Assembly: GCF_037055355.1 (NCBI RefSeq)
Contig: NZ_CP146350.1
Coordinates: 3,309,001 to 3,373,000 of the forward strand
Origin: Streptomyces sp. DG1A-41
GTDB lineage: Bacteria > Actinomycetota > Actinomycetes > Streptomycetales > Streptomycetaceae
DNA: 64,000 bases
Direction of reading: 5' to 3'
A program made the translations under genes and the position numbers. This document shows, piece by piece, positions 7,059 to 15,586 of the stretch. Under the pieces are notes generated by a model. The model had not been told where the DNA came from. It searched no databases and saw only the letters and a list, made by a program, of their open reading frames with translations. How positions within the stretch are numbered: position 1 is the first letter of the stretch; every line of letters begins with the position of its first letter.

Positions 7059-9164
7059 ATGCCGCACACCGAGACACCGGGCACCGAGGCGGCCCCTGCG
7101 CTCCGGCTGCGCTGGTGGACGGAGCTGCCGCTGCTACTGCTGGTGTACGCGTGCTACTCGGCGGGCCGGCTCCTGGCCCGGGGCGACGTGTCCGGTGCGG
7201 TCGACAACGGTCTGGCGCTGCTGCGCGCCGAGAAGGCGCTGCGTCTCGACTTCGAGCACCCGCTGAACCGTCTCTTCACCCGCGAGGCCTGGATAGGCAT
7301 ACCGGCGGACTTCTGGTACGCATCCCTGCACTACCTGGTCACGCCGGCGATCCTCGTATGGCTCTTCCGCTCCCGGACGGTGCGGTACCGCGCCGCGCGC
7401 ACGTGGCTGATGACGTCCACCCTCATAGGCCTGATCGGCTTCACACTGATGCCGACCTGCCCTCCCCGGCTCCTCGAAGCGAGCCACGGCTTCGTGGACA
7501 CGATGGCCCAGTACAGCTCCTACGGCTGGTGGGGTGGCGCGGCGAGCGCACCGCGCGGCATGGGCGGAATGACCAACCAGTACGCGGCCATGCCGAGTCT
7601 GCACGTGGGCTGGGCCCTGTGGTGCGGAGTGATGCTGTGGCGCTACGGCGGTACGCGCACGGCGAAGATCGCGGGAGTCGCCTACCCGCTGATCACGACG
7701 ATCGTGGTCATGGGCACCGCCAACCACTACTTCCTCGACGCGCTCGCGGGCGCGGCCGTGATGGGCGTCGGGCTGCTGCTGGCGCCGGCCGTGATGCGCA
7801 CGGCGGACCGGGCCAGGGCACGGTTCGCGCCGGCTGTCGCGCCGGTCCCGGTGACATCTTCCGCCGCGGGTTCCTCGATTGTCAGTGCCGGATGCCAGAC
7901 TTCCGCGGGTGAGCGAATTCCACGGCAGCGCGAGTCGCGGTTCAAAGCGGGAGCCGAGCCGAGTGCCTCCCCCAGGACGCGGGGGACGGCGCTCCGGCAC
8001 CGGCTCGCTGAGCTGCGCGGTCCCGACGTACCGGCGAAGGCCCTGGACGCGCGCGCGTTGGCGGCACTGGCCGCCAACCCCGGGTGTGCGCGGCGCGCCA
8101 TCCTCGACGGCGCCGGGGTGAACAAGGCGGCGCTGGCGAGCGCGCTGGGCTCGCCGTCCGCCTTCGGGCAGTCCCAGTTCGCGCTCACACGGGGCAACGC
8201 GTTCGAGGCGCGGGTCAAGGCCGACAGCGGCGCGGAGCTGCTGCGGCTGGTGCACGAGAAGCTGGACCCATCCGCCGAGCCGCCCGCCGAGGCGCGCGTG
8301 CCCGACCTGACCGCGCCCGGTCCCCAGGGGCGTACGGCCCGTACGGCGCTGGAGCTGCGGGAGGCCACCGCGCACCCGGGCGCGTGGACACTGCTCGACC
8401 ACCCGATGCTCGCGCTCGATGTCGCGGGCTCCCCCGCGTTCCTCGAACCGGATGCGGTCGTGGTGCATCCGGACGGCAGCTGGACCGTGGTCGAGATCAA
8501 GTCGTTCCCGCTGCTGGACGGTTCGGCGGACCCGGCGAAGGTCGGGGCGGCGGCCCGCCAGGCGGCGGTGTACGTGCTGGCGCTGGAGGAGGTCGCCGCG
8601 CGGCTCGGCGCCGAGCCGGAGGGGTGCGCCGGTGTCGAGGGGGCGAGCGCGCACAGGCCCGAAGGGTCGAGCACGGCTGAGGTCAGGGCTCCGTCCCCGC
8701 GCGTGCGGCACCGGATCCTGCTCGTCTGCCCCAGGGACTTCTCCAACCTGCCGGCCGCGTCCGCCGTCGACATCCGCAAGCAGCGTGCGGTGACGGCCCG
8801 CCAGCTGACCCGGCTGACCCGCATCGAGGACATCGCCGAGACGCTCCCCGAGGGCACGTGCTTCTCCCCCGAGCTGCCCGCCGAGGAGCTGACGGCCGCC
8901 GTGGAGTCGGTCCCGGCGACGTACGCGCCGGAGTGCCTGTCCGCGTGCGAGCTGGCCTTCCACTGCCGGGCCCGGTCCCGCGAGTCGGGCGCGGTGACCT
9001 CGCTCGGGCGGCCGGTGCGGGCGGAGCTCGGCGGTCTGACAACGGTCGAGGACGTCCTTGCGGCGGCCCGCGGCGAGGCGGGCGACCCCGACGATCCGGC
9101 GGTGGCGGCCCTCAGGCGGGCGGCGGCCCTGCGCGCCGAGGCGCTGGAGGCGGCGTGTCGCTGA
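7059..9164 (+). CDS. PAP2 phosphatase fused in frame to a Cas4/RecB-like Fe-S nuclease
   Basis: One 701-residue open frame carries two unrelated proteins. Residues 1-265 are a PAP2 (AUR1-like) membrane phosphatase with about six membrane helices, the PSLHVG motif and HYFLD, which supplies the catalytic His/Asp. Residues about 325-700 are a PD-(D/E)XK nuclease: D465, E479-x-K481 (VEIKSF), the QxxxY motif at Q501-Y505, and four cysteines (C343, C626, C630, C636) placed like the iron-sulfur staple of Cas4/AddB nucleases. The linker (270-320) is Ser/Arg-rich and poorly conserved-looking. ATG 7059 has GGGGGAGG upstream. The nuclease overlaps the next gene by 10 bp, so it belongs with the two genes downstream. 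A lost stop or indel in the linker is the likely cause of the fusion. Confidence 0.7.
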   Translation: MPHTETPGTEAAPALRLRWWTELPLLLLVYACYSAGRLLARGDVSGAVDNGLALLRAEKALRLDFEHPLNRLFTREAWIGIPADFWYASLHYLVTPAILVWLFRSRTVRYRAARTWLMTSTLIGLIGFTLMPTCPPRLLEASHGFVDTMAQYSSYGWWGGAASAPRGMGGMTNQYAAMPSLHVGWALWCGVMLWRYGGTRTAKIAGVAYPLITTIVVMGTANHYFLDALAGAAVMGVGLLLAPAVMRTADRARARFAPAVAPVPVTSSAAGSSIVSAGCQTSAGERIPRQRESRFKAGAEPSASPRTRGTALRHRLAELRGPDVPAKALDARALAALAANPGCARRAILDGAGVNKAALASALGSPSAFGQSQFALTRGNAFEARVKADSGAELLRLVHEKLDPSAEPPAEARVPDLTAPGPQGRTARTALELREATAHPGAWTLLDHPMLALDVAGSPAFLEPDAVVVHPDGSWTVVEIKSFPLLDGSADPAKVGAAARQAAVYVLALEEVAARLGAEPEGCAGVEGASAHRPEGSSTAEVRAPSPRVRHRILLVCPRDFSNLPAASAVDIRKQRAVTARQLTRLTRIEDIAETLPEGTCFSPELPAEELTAAVESVPATYAPECLSACELAFHCRARSRESGAVTSLGRPVRAELGGLTTVEDVLAAARGEAGDPDDPAVAALRRAAALRAEALEAACR

Positions 9165-10748
9165 TCTCCACCCTGGCCCGGCTCGAGGCGGTCAGCACGG
9201 GCCGCGCCCAGCCCGCCGCGACCGTCCGGCACCGGCACCTGTCCGACCGTCCGCTGGTGTTCGTGCCGCTCACCACCGCCGGTGAGGCCGGCGCCCCGCT
9301 CGGCGCGCTGGTCGGCACGGACCGGGACGCGCCGCGTCTGCTGGTCGTCCCGCAGCCCCGCGACCGCGACCTCAGGTTCGCGTTCCTGGCCGAACTGGCC
9401 GACGTGGTGCTGCCGTACGTCGACGCGTACGCCGAGGTCGTGGAGGCCGCCGAGCGCACCGAGACCGACCCGGAGACCGGCAAGCGGGTCAAGGTCGAGG
9501 TCGACCTGTGCGCGGACGCGCCGCAACTGATCGTGCCGAGCCGCGGGGGCATCGACCTCGTGCGGCTGCTCGGGCGCTCCATGCGCTTCCGGCGTACGGC
9601 CGAGCAGGATCCGGAAGCCCCGTATCCGGCGCCGCCGAGGGTGCCGTTGCTCGGGCGGTGGCTGACGCACTTCGGGGAGCGCGCCCGGGTGCCCGGCTCC
9701 TCACTGCTGCTGGCCATGACGGACGTACTGGGCCAGGCACTGGGCGACCGGGCAGTCCACGCTGGAGGACCAGCACCTGGGGGCGCTGCTCGCCTGGATC
9801 GACCCGCCGGAGGGCCTGACCGGCGCCGAGGCGGCGCTGCGGGCCGAGCTGGAGCGGGACGCGAAGGGCCAGCTGACGTGTCCCCCGGCCGGTCCCGCCA
9901 CCGACCCGGCGTTCGACAACAAACTGCTCGCCCCGGCCATCGAGCGCTACGACCGTGCCCGCACGGCCCTGGGCGCCGCCGAGGACGGCCTGGAGGCCGA
10001 CGACAGGCTCGGTGCGCTGACCGCCGCCGAGCGGGAGATCCGGGACCTGGTGCTCAGCCGCACCCTGCCCACCTGGGAGAAGGTCTGGCAGGGCCTCGAC
10101 CTGCTGCGGGAGCTGCCCGGGGGAGCGCATGCCGAGGAGCGCTGGACCCGCGACCGCTGGTCCTTCACCGGCCACCGCGACCGGGTCCTGGCCGGCGAGC
10201 CGCCGCAGCCGCGCCGCGACGACGCGGTCACCGCGGCGAACAAGCTCGCCACGCGCGAGCGCGAACAGGCACGGCTGGAGGCGCAGGAGGCCCTCGACGA
10301 CCCGCTGGTCATGGCGGGACGGCGACTGTCCGGGGAGGCGTTCGCGGGTGAGGTCACGGACGTCGTGATGGCGTACGGCGAGGGCAAGCGGCCCAGCCCG
10401 CGCCCCCTGGTCACCGTGCGCACGGACGACCGGCCGCATCTCGGGGAGCGGACGAAGGTGTACCGGTCGCTGGGCGGGAAGCCGCAGTCGGCGGAGTTCG
10501 TCGGGGCCGAGGAGGACGGCGCGTACGTCGTGCTGCGGGTCCTCGACAAGATGGGCCGGGGCAAGGAGCCCGAGCCGGGGTCGGTGCCGGAGAAGGGCGA
10601 CCGGGTCTGCTTCACGCTCTTCGAGCACGAGCAGCGGGGCGGCGCGAAGCTGCCCGACCCGGAGGAGACTCCCTGGACGCACGGCGGGCCGCCCGGTGAG
10701 GCGACCCTGGAGGCCGCCGACCCGGTGACCGCGGAGGACGTGCTGTGA
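9155..10748 (+). pseudogene. Middle gene of nuclease/helicase set, broken by a one-base frameshift
   Basis: GTG at 9155 overlaps the nuclease stop. The first frame reads well to about 9740 (for example LLGRWLTHFGERARVPGSS), then turns into arginine/glycine-rich shadow sequence. The frame that continues properly starts at about 9750 with QSTLEDQHLGALLAWID and runs to 10748. Total length is one base over a multiple of three, so removing one G from the GGG at 9742-9744 would restore a protein of about 530 residues. It has no domain that I recognise; helix-rich middle (KVWQGLDLLRELPGG) and a C-terminal beta-rich part. It ends overlapping the helicase start, so the three genes are translationally coupled. 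Either a real mutation or a sequencing indel. Confidence 0.7.
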
Positions 10749-12079
10749 CGACGGTCTTCGATCCCTCCGCCGCCGCGACCCGGGCCACCGACGCGATCCT
10801 GCACGACACGCTGCACGGCACCGCGCGCGGTGTCGTCGTCGACTCCCCGCCCGGCGCGGGCAAGTCCACGCTCGTCGTCCGCGCGGCCCTGGAGCTGGCC
10901 GAGGCCGGCCGTCCGCTGATGGTGGTGGCGCAGACCAACGCCCAGGTCGACGACCTGGTCCTGCGGCTCGCCGAGAAGAATCCCGAGCTGCCGGTGGGCC
11001 GGCTGCACAGCAGCGACGCCGACCCGTACGACAAGGCGCTCGACGGCCTGGAGAACGTCCGCAAGTCGGCGAAGGCGGCCGATCTCGCCGGGCTGGCCGT
11101 GGTGCTCTCGACGGCGGCGAAGTGGGCACATGTGAAGGCCGAGGAGCCGTGGCGGCACGCGATCGTCGACGAGGCGTACCAGATGCGCTCGGACGCGCTG
11201 CTCGCGGTGGCCGGGCTGTTCGAGCGGGCGCTGTTCGTGGGCGACCCGGGGCAGCTGGACCCGTTCGCGATCGTGGGCAGCGAGCAGTGGGCGGGCCTCG
11301 CGTACGATCCGTCGGCCTCGGCGGTGACGACCCTGCTCGCACACAACCCGGACCTGCCCCAGCACCGTCTGCCGGTCTCCTGGCGGCTCCCGGCCTCCGC
11401 GGCGCCCCTGGTCTCGGACGCCTTCTACCCGTACACGCCGTTCCGCAGCGGCACCGGCCACGGCGACCGCGCCCTGTCCTTCGCCGTGCCGTCGGACGGC
11501 TCGGGCCCCGACCGGGTGATCGACGAGGCGGCCGAGTCGGGCTGGGGCCTGCTGGAGCTGCCCGCGCGGCACACGCCGCGCACGGACCCGGAGGCGGTGC
11601 GGGCGGTGGCCGCGGTCGTACGGCGGCTGCTGGACCGGGGCGGCGCGGCGACGTCGGAACGCTCAGCCGACCCCTCTCCCCTGACCGCCGACCGGATCGC
11701 CGTCGGCACGGCGCACCGCGACCAGGCGGCGGCGGTCCGAGCGGCCCTCGCCGACCTCGGCGTCACCGACGTGGTCGTGGACACGGCGAACCGGCTCCAG
11801 GGCCGCGAGTACGACGTCACGGTGGTCCTGCACCCCCTCTCCGGCCGCCCCGACGCCACGGCCTTCCACCTGGAGACGGGCCGCCTGTGCGTCCTGGCGT
11901 CCCGCCACCGGCACGCGTGCGTCGTGGTGTGCCGGGCGGGGGTCGGCGACCTGCTGGACGACTATCCGTCGACGGAGCCGGTGCAGCTGGGGACGGTGGT
12001 GAAGTTTCCTGACGGTTGGGAGGCGAATCACGCGGTGTTGGCACACCTGGCGGAACACCGGGTGGTGTGGCTGCCATGA
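10745..12079 (+). CDS. Superfamily 1 DNA helicase-like AAA ATPase
   Basis: A 444-residue protein with SF1 helicase motifs in order: Walker A PPGAGKST with K40, motif Ia VVAQTNAQVDDL, Walker B IVDEAY with D142/E143, motif III GDPGQLDP (166-173), a motif V-like segment ending NRLQGREYDVT, and motif VI-like ASRHRHA. The length is short for RecB/UvrD and lacks 2A/2B inserts, closer to Dna2/Upf1-type helicases. GTG start overlaps the preceding stop. With the Fe-S nuclease two genes upstream it suggests a split Dna2- or AddAB-like DNA-processing machine, in repair or defence. The C-terminal codons are partly duplicated just downstream. Confidence 0.85.
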   Translation: MTTVFDPSAAATRATDAILHDTLHGTARGVVVDSPPGAGKSTLVVRAALELAEAGRPLMVVAQTNAQVDDLVLRLAEKNPELPVGRLHSSDADPYDKALDGLENVRKSAKAADLAGLAVVLSTAAKWAHVKAEEPWRHAIVDEAYQMRSDALLAVAGLFERALFVGDPGQLDPFAIVGSEQWAGLAYDPSASAVTTLLAHNPDLPQHRLPVSWRLPASAAPLVSDAFYPYTPFRSGTGHGDRALSFAVPSDGSGPDRVIDEAAESGWGLLELPARHTPRTDPEAVRAVAAVVRRLLDRGGAATSERSADPSPLTADRIAVGTAHRDQAAAVRAALADLGVTDVVVDTANRLQGREYDVTVVLHPLSGRPDATAFHLETGRLCVLASRHRHACVVVCRAGVGDLLDDYPSTEPVQLGTVVKFPDGWEANHAVLAHLAEHRVVWLP

Positions 12080-12095
12080 CCCCCACCAGCGGACA

Positions 12096-12146
12096 CACGC
12101 GGTGTCGGCGCATCTGGCCGAACATCACGTGTCCTGGCAGCCGTGA
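12096..12146 (+). repeat. Diverged duplicate of the helicase 3' end
   Basis: These 51 bases repeat, with scattered substitutions, the last 17 codons of the helicase gene (12029-12079). The second copy would encode HAVSAHLAEHHVSWQP and a stop, against HAVLAHLAEHRVVWLP in the gene. The offset is 67 bp. It looks like an old short tandem duplication now outside the reading frame. Confidence 0.65.
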
Positions 12147-12268
12147 CGAACGCCGGGTGGTGTCGCATCCGTACCCACTACCGCGATGCCCACTTGCGCG
12201 CCCGCGAGACAATGGACGGTGGCCCACTCCACCCAGGGGGTCAGCGCGACGTACGAGGAGGAGTAGAC

Positions 12269-12637
12269 ATGGCGGAGCCCACGCCGCGTCGGAACGAACC
12301 GCGGCTACGCCCCGCGCCCCTGCTCTTCGAGCCCGCGGAGGCGGCCTCCGATCCTGAGCACTTCTTCGACCTCGAGTCGATCGACGATCCCCGCGCGCTG
12401 CTGTCCCGGGCGACGGAGCTGACGCTGGCGTTCCGGGCCGCGGCGGACCGGGCGGTGGAGTTCCAGGCGATCGCGGCGGCGCAGCTGGCCGATCCGCGGC
12501 GGTTCGACCGGCTGACGACGGCGGACATCGCCGAGCGGGCCGAGTGGACCGAGGACTACGCCAAGAAGATGGTCGAGTTCGGGCGGGACCTGATGCGGGG
12601 CGGCGGCGAGGGCCGGGGGCCTGTCGACCCGGTGTGA
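12269..12637 (+). CDS. Small conserved Streptomyces hypothetical protein
   Basis: A 122-residue acidic, helix-rich cytoplasmic protein without known domain. The central part SRATELTLAFRAAADRAVEF and TTADIAERAEWTEDYAKKMV suggests two or three long helices. GGAGGAG lies about seven bases upstream of the ATG, so the start is secure. No signal peptide or membrane segment. It stands alone between the helicase and the Prim-Pol-like gene and its function is unknown. Confidence 0.65.
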   Translation: MAEPTPRRNEPRLRPAPLLFEPAEAASDPEHFFDLESIDDPRALLSRATELTLAFRAAADRAVEFQAIAAAQLADPRRFDRLTTADIAERAEWTEDYAKKMVEFGRDLMRGGGEGRGPVDPV

Positions 12638-12669
12638 GCCCCGGGGTTCCGCGGCCCTGCTGATCTCCG

Positions 12670-12681
12670 TGGCATATGCCA
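12670..12681. promoter_or_regulatory. Perfect 12-bp palindrome TGGCATATGCCA (copy 1)
   Basis: The same 12-bp palindrome occurs again at 27197-27208. Here it lies 94 bp upstream of the Prim-Pol-like gene, in an intergenic gap, which suits an operator. The binding protein is unknown. Confidence 0.35.
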
Positions 12682-12763
12682 GGCGGGCAAGATACTCCCT
12701 CCCACCCCCTCCTGTCCCGATTTCCCGCAACCCTCGGGAACCGCGCGTTCACGGCCGGTAGAC

Positions 12764-13830
12764 ATGGATGCCATGAGCAGCAGCGCATGGAACGCCTCCT
12801 ATGTCACCCCGGACGGGGCCGCCTGGCTCGCCTCGGCAGGAACGTATCCGCGGAGCACGCTCGCCCTCTGGGAGGAGCGGCCGGACGCACCGGTCGTGCT
12901 GCCATGCGGATCGGTCTTCGACGTCGTCAGCGCACCCGCGATGTTCGGGCGGCGGATGCTCGACCGGCTGTGGGACGACGGGCCCGGCTCGGGGCCGGTC
13001 GCGGAGCTCCGCGGCCGGATGCTGCTGTTCGCCGCGCCGGGCACGGCCCAGCGGCTGCCGGCGCTGCTGGAGTGGGAGGAGTGGGGCGCGGGCGGTCGTA
13101 CGAGGTTTGTTCCCCCACTGCTGTGCCACGGCACGGGTGACGCCGTCACCGTCCCGGCCGCGACCGTATCCCCATCCCCCACGGGGCCGGCTTCCCCCTC
13201 CGGGGCGCCCGCCTACGCCGGGCCGGCTTCCACCGCTGCGTCTTCCGTCCCCGGCCCACTCGCCCCTCCCGGCACACCCACCGCTCCGGGCCGGGCCGCT
13301 TCCCACGCCGGGACCGCTTCCCGCGCCGGCGCGGCCTCCGGCGCCAGCGCGGCCTCCGGGGCCGGGTCGGCCTCCGCCGATCAGTCCGGCTCCCCCTCCG
13401 GGACCGGTACCCACGGCGGGACGGCTTCCCACGACGGGACCGCCTCCCGCGCCGGGGCGGCCTCCGCCGATCAGTCCGGCTCCCCCGCCGGGACCGGTTC
13501 CCACGACGGGGCGGTCTCCGGCGCGGGGGGCGTTTTCCCGGCCCGCTAGCATCTCCCGGCACACCCACCGCTCCAGGCCCGGCCGTTTCCCCCTTCGGGT
13601 GGGCCCCCGACGCCGAGGGCGCTTTCGACGGGGTGTTCGCCGAGTTCGGGGCTGCCGGGCGAGGTGGGGCTCGGTGGCTGGTTGCGCCGGACTGTCGGCA
13701 GCCCTGGTTGCCTGGGCCGGAGGTGTTGCTGTGGGCGGCTGTGCGGGCGGCTCGGGGAGCTGTGCGGATATCGATTTTTCCTCCCTCCGAGCAGGGTGCT
13801 AACGTCTACGACGTCAGTAGGCGCCGCTAG
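12764..13830 (+). pseudogene. Prim-Pol-like protein gene interrupted by low-complexity repeat and frameshift
   Basis: The first 125 codons encode a globular domain (STLALWEERPDAPVV, VFDVVSAPAMFG, RGRMLLFAAPG, LLCHGTGDAVTV) that I associate with small Streptomyces proteins annotated as bifunctional DNA primase/polymerase-like; the catalytic acidic residues are not evident. After that the frame is Ala/Gly/Ser/Thr low-complexity sequence and stops at 13549. The expected C-terminus, RWLVAPDCRQPWLPGPE to NVYDVSRRR, appears in a different frame at 13633-13830. So the gene was split by expansion of GC-rich repeats with a net frameshift. Its stop codon lies inside the first tRNA gene. Function in DNA metabolism is doubtful. 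Confidence 0.55.
13150..13560. repeat. GC-rich low-complexity repeat tract
   Basis: About 400 bp of short, degenerate units rich in GCCGGG and TCCCACG. A longer unit containing GATCAGTCCGGCTCCCC occurs twice, near 13379 and 13465, 86 bp apart. It sits inside the split Prim-Pol-like gene and replaces what should be a short linker. Slippage in such DNA would explain both expansion and frameshift. Confidence 0.65.
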
Positions 13831-13894
13831 CTCAGTTGGTTAGAGCAGCTGACTCTTAATCAGCGGGTCCGGGGTTCGAGTCCCTGGCGGCGCA
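13821..13894 (+). tRNA. tRNA-Lys (anticodon CTT), copy 1
   Basis: A 74-nt cloverleaf: acceptor GCGCCGC/GCGGCGC, D stem GCTC/GAGC, anticodon stem GCTGA/TCAGC with loop CTCTTAA (anticodon CTT at loop centre), T arm CGGGG-TTCGAGT-CCCTG with one G:T pair, discriminator A, CCA not encoded. It reads AAG codons. The 5' end overlaps the stop of the broken Prim-Pol-like gene. Identical in sequence to the three other copies in the window. Confidence 0.97.
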
Positions 13895-13905
13895 CAGACA
13901 GTGAG

Positions 13906-13935
13906 AGGCCCTCCGCACCAGCGGGGGGCCTTTTC
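13906..13935 (+). terminator. Intrinsic terminator of tRNA-Lys copy 1
   Basis: AGGCCCTCCGC and GCGGGGGGCCT form an 11-bp stem (one wobble) around ACCA, followed by a run of T. It lies 12 nt after the tRNA. Confidence 0.85.
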
Positions 13936-14108
13936 GCATGCCCACGACGGTACGGGCGTACGAAACCGTCACACCCAAGCCATGACGGCGAGGATTCACC
14001 CCGGACGGACGGTGCCGGAGAATCGAACGCACCAGGGACCCCGGACCACACCGCGGAGGAATCGCATTGAGTCCCCGCGTGATCACGCTGCCGGAGGCGC
14101 GGCGGCCC

Positions 14109-14140
14109 GGTCCGAAGCACCCTTCGAGGTCCGCTAGACT
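14109..14140 (+). promoter_or_regulatory. Promoter of tRNA-Lys copy 2 with GGTCSGRAGCACC box
   Basis: GGTCCGAAGCACC (14109-14121) is followed after exactly 13 bases by TAGACT (14135-14140), a -10 hexamer, 15 bp before the tRNA. The same box and same 13-base gap precede tRNA-Lys copies 3 and 4, so the box probably covers the -35 region. Confidence 0.6.
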
Positions 14141-14154
14141 GATCCGGTCAGCAG

Positions 14155-14228
14155 GCGCCGCTAGCTCAGTTGGTTAGAGCAGCTGACTCTTAATCAGCGG
14201 GTCCGGGGTTCGAGTCCCTGGCGGCGCA
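14155..14228 (+). tRNA. tRNA-Lys (anticodon CTT), copy 2
   Basis: Base-for-base identical to the copy at 13821-13894, with the same folded arms and anticodon CTT. It lies on the second unit of the 130-bp direct repeat, but has its own promoter box upstream, unlike copy 1. Confidence 0.97.
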
Positions 14229-14239
14229 CAGACAGTGAG

Positions 14240-14269
14240 AGGCCCTCCGCACCAGCGGGGGGCCTTTTC
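14240..14269 (+). terminator. Intrinsic terminator of tRNA-Lys copy 2
   Basis: Same 11-bp stem and T run as after copy 1. On the other strand it also lies just beyond the end of the M6 protease gene and could stop that transcript. Confidence 0.8.
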
Positions 14270-14320
14270 GCATGCCTTCCAGACCTCCGGATCTTCCAGA
14301 CCCTCCGATCGTCCAGACCT

Positions 14321-15586
14321 TCAGCGCCCGACCGTGATCTTCACCGTCCAGGCCCCCGAAGCCGTACGCCCCTCCACCTCCACCCGGACGCCCTCCCCCG
14401 GCACCGTGAAGCTCTCCCCGGCCGCGATCGGCGCATCCGCGAGGGGCGGGTAGACCGAGTCCTCCCAGCAGGCCTCGGTACCCGGATGGGCGTCGATCAC
14501 CTCGATCGGCCCGCCCCCGGACTGCGCCTCGCCCCGCACCCGGTACACGAGCACCCCCTGGCGGCACGCGGCCACGTCGTTGCCCGCCGGCCCGCGCGCC
14601 TCGAAGGCGAGCACGCTGTCGCGGCCCGTACGCACCGCCGCGAGCTTGGTCCCCCTCCCGAGACCGAAGGCCGGCGCCCCGGCCGCTCCCGCCACCGGCA
14701 CCCCGGGCCCGGCCGCCAGCGGCTCCAGGGTCAGCCGGGTGGGCCCGGCGTCCTGCACGCACCGCACCTGCCGCCGTTCCAGCCAGCCCAGCTTCCACTT
14801 GTGCCAGCCGAACAGGTCGGGCGCCAGTCCGAACTGGCTGCCCATCAGGTCCCAGTCGCCGACGTGCGTGTCCCAGTCGCCCTTGCCGTCCACGGGCCGG
14901 TGGTAGAGGTCGGGCAGGTCGAACACGTGCCCGGTCTCGTGGGCGAGGACGAGCCGGTCCGGCGGATGCTGCTCGAACACCGTGACGACCCGGCGCAGGT
15001 CGGTGCCGTCGGCCCGCATCGGACTCGTCAGGTTCACCACCTTGGTCGCGTCGGAGTCCACACCGGGCGCGTCCGGGTCGGCGACGAAGTACACGACGTC
15101 GTAGCGGGAGAAGTCGACCTGCGGGTCGGCCACGGAGAGCGCGTCCCGCAGGTACGCGGCCCGGTGCGCGGCGCTCCAGTCGCGCTGTATGGCGTACGCC
15201 GTGGACGGCTGCGGCATCTGGATCCAGTGCCTCAGCGGGTGCGGGCGCAGGGTGAAACGGCCGTAGGAAGCGCGTTCGAAAAAGCGGGTGGTGTCCGGGA
15301 AGTAGTCGGCGATCAGTTCCTGCGGCGTGGTCAGCGGGTGGGCGTCCGGGAAGGACAGGAAGGCCATGACCGCGTCCAGGGCCCGGGCCGGACGCGGATA
15401 GGCGGCGTTCCAGGTGTCCAGGCCCTCCGAGTGGTGGGCGTCGGTGCGGGTCAGGGCGCAGGGCGCGACCGAGTCGGGCTCGGCGGAGGACGGGCCGGTG
15501 CCGAGGGAGGTCGCGGCGAGCGCCGACATGATGGTGAACACGGCCGCGGTGCTGCGCAGTCGGGCGCGCGGAAACTGACGCGGCAC
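14321..15586 (-). CDS. Secreted M6-family metalloprotease
   Basis: A 421-residue protein. The GTG at 15586 has GGAGG five bases upstream and opens a normal signal peptide (basic PRQFPRARLRS, then TAAVFTIMSALAATS, cleavage near SSAEP). The zinc site HETGHVFDLPD is at residues 216-226, matching the HExxH motif of immune-inhibitor-A type M6 proteases; DVVYFVADPD and WDLMGSQF are further family-like segments. The C-terminal 100 residues look like a beta-sandwich. It is exported and probably degrades extracellular protein. The frame is open for another 74 codons upstream, but that part lacks an RBS and signal. Divergent from cdgA. Confidence 0.88.
   Translation of the reverse strand: MPRQFPRARLRSTAAVFTIMSALAATSLGTGPSSAEPDSVAPCALTRTDAHHSEGLDTWNAAYPRPARALDAVMAFLSFPDAHPLTTPQELIADYFPDTTRFFERASYGRFTLRPHPLRHWIQMPQPSTAYAIQRDWSAAHRAAYLRDALSVADPQVDFSRYDVVYFVADPDAPGVDSDATKVVNLTSPMRADGTDLRRVVTVFEQHPPDRLVLAHETGHVFDLPDLYHRPVDGKGDWDTHVGDWDLMGSQFGLAPDLFGWHKWKLGWLERRQVRCVQDAGPTRLTLEPLAAGPGVPVAGAAGAPAFGLGRGTKLAAVRTGRDSVLAFEARGPAGNDVAACRQGVLVYRVRGEAQSGGGPIEVIDAHPGTEACWEDSVYPPLADAPIAAGESFTVPGEGVRVEVEGRTASGAWTVKITVGR

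Larger units (their letters stand above)
13813..13942 (+). repeat. 130-bp direct repeat carrying tRNA-Lys and terminator, copy 1
   Basis: From GTCAG just before the tRNA to GCATGCC after the terminator, this segment recurs at 14147-14276, offset 334 bp, with one visible difference (GTCAGT versus GTCAGC). The duplication includes the tRNA, its 3' trailer and the terminator but not the promoter. Confidence 0.85.
14147..14276 (+). repeat. 130-bp direct repeat carrying tRNA-Lys and terminator, copy 2
   Basis: Second unit of the direct repeat described at 13813-13942. The identity stops right after GCATGCC, where the two flanks diverge completely, which marks the duplication end point. Confidence 0.85.

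Noticed and set aside
13150..13560. CRISPR-like array
   Set aside because: Units are irregular, low-complexity and lack constant spacers; they are part of a broken coding gene.
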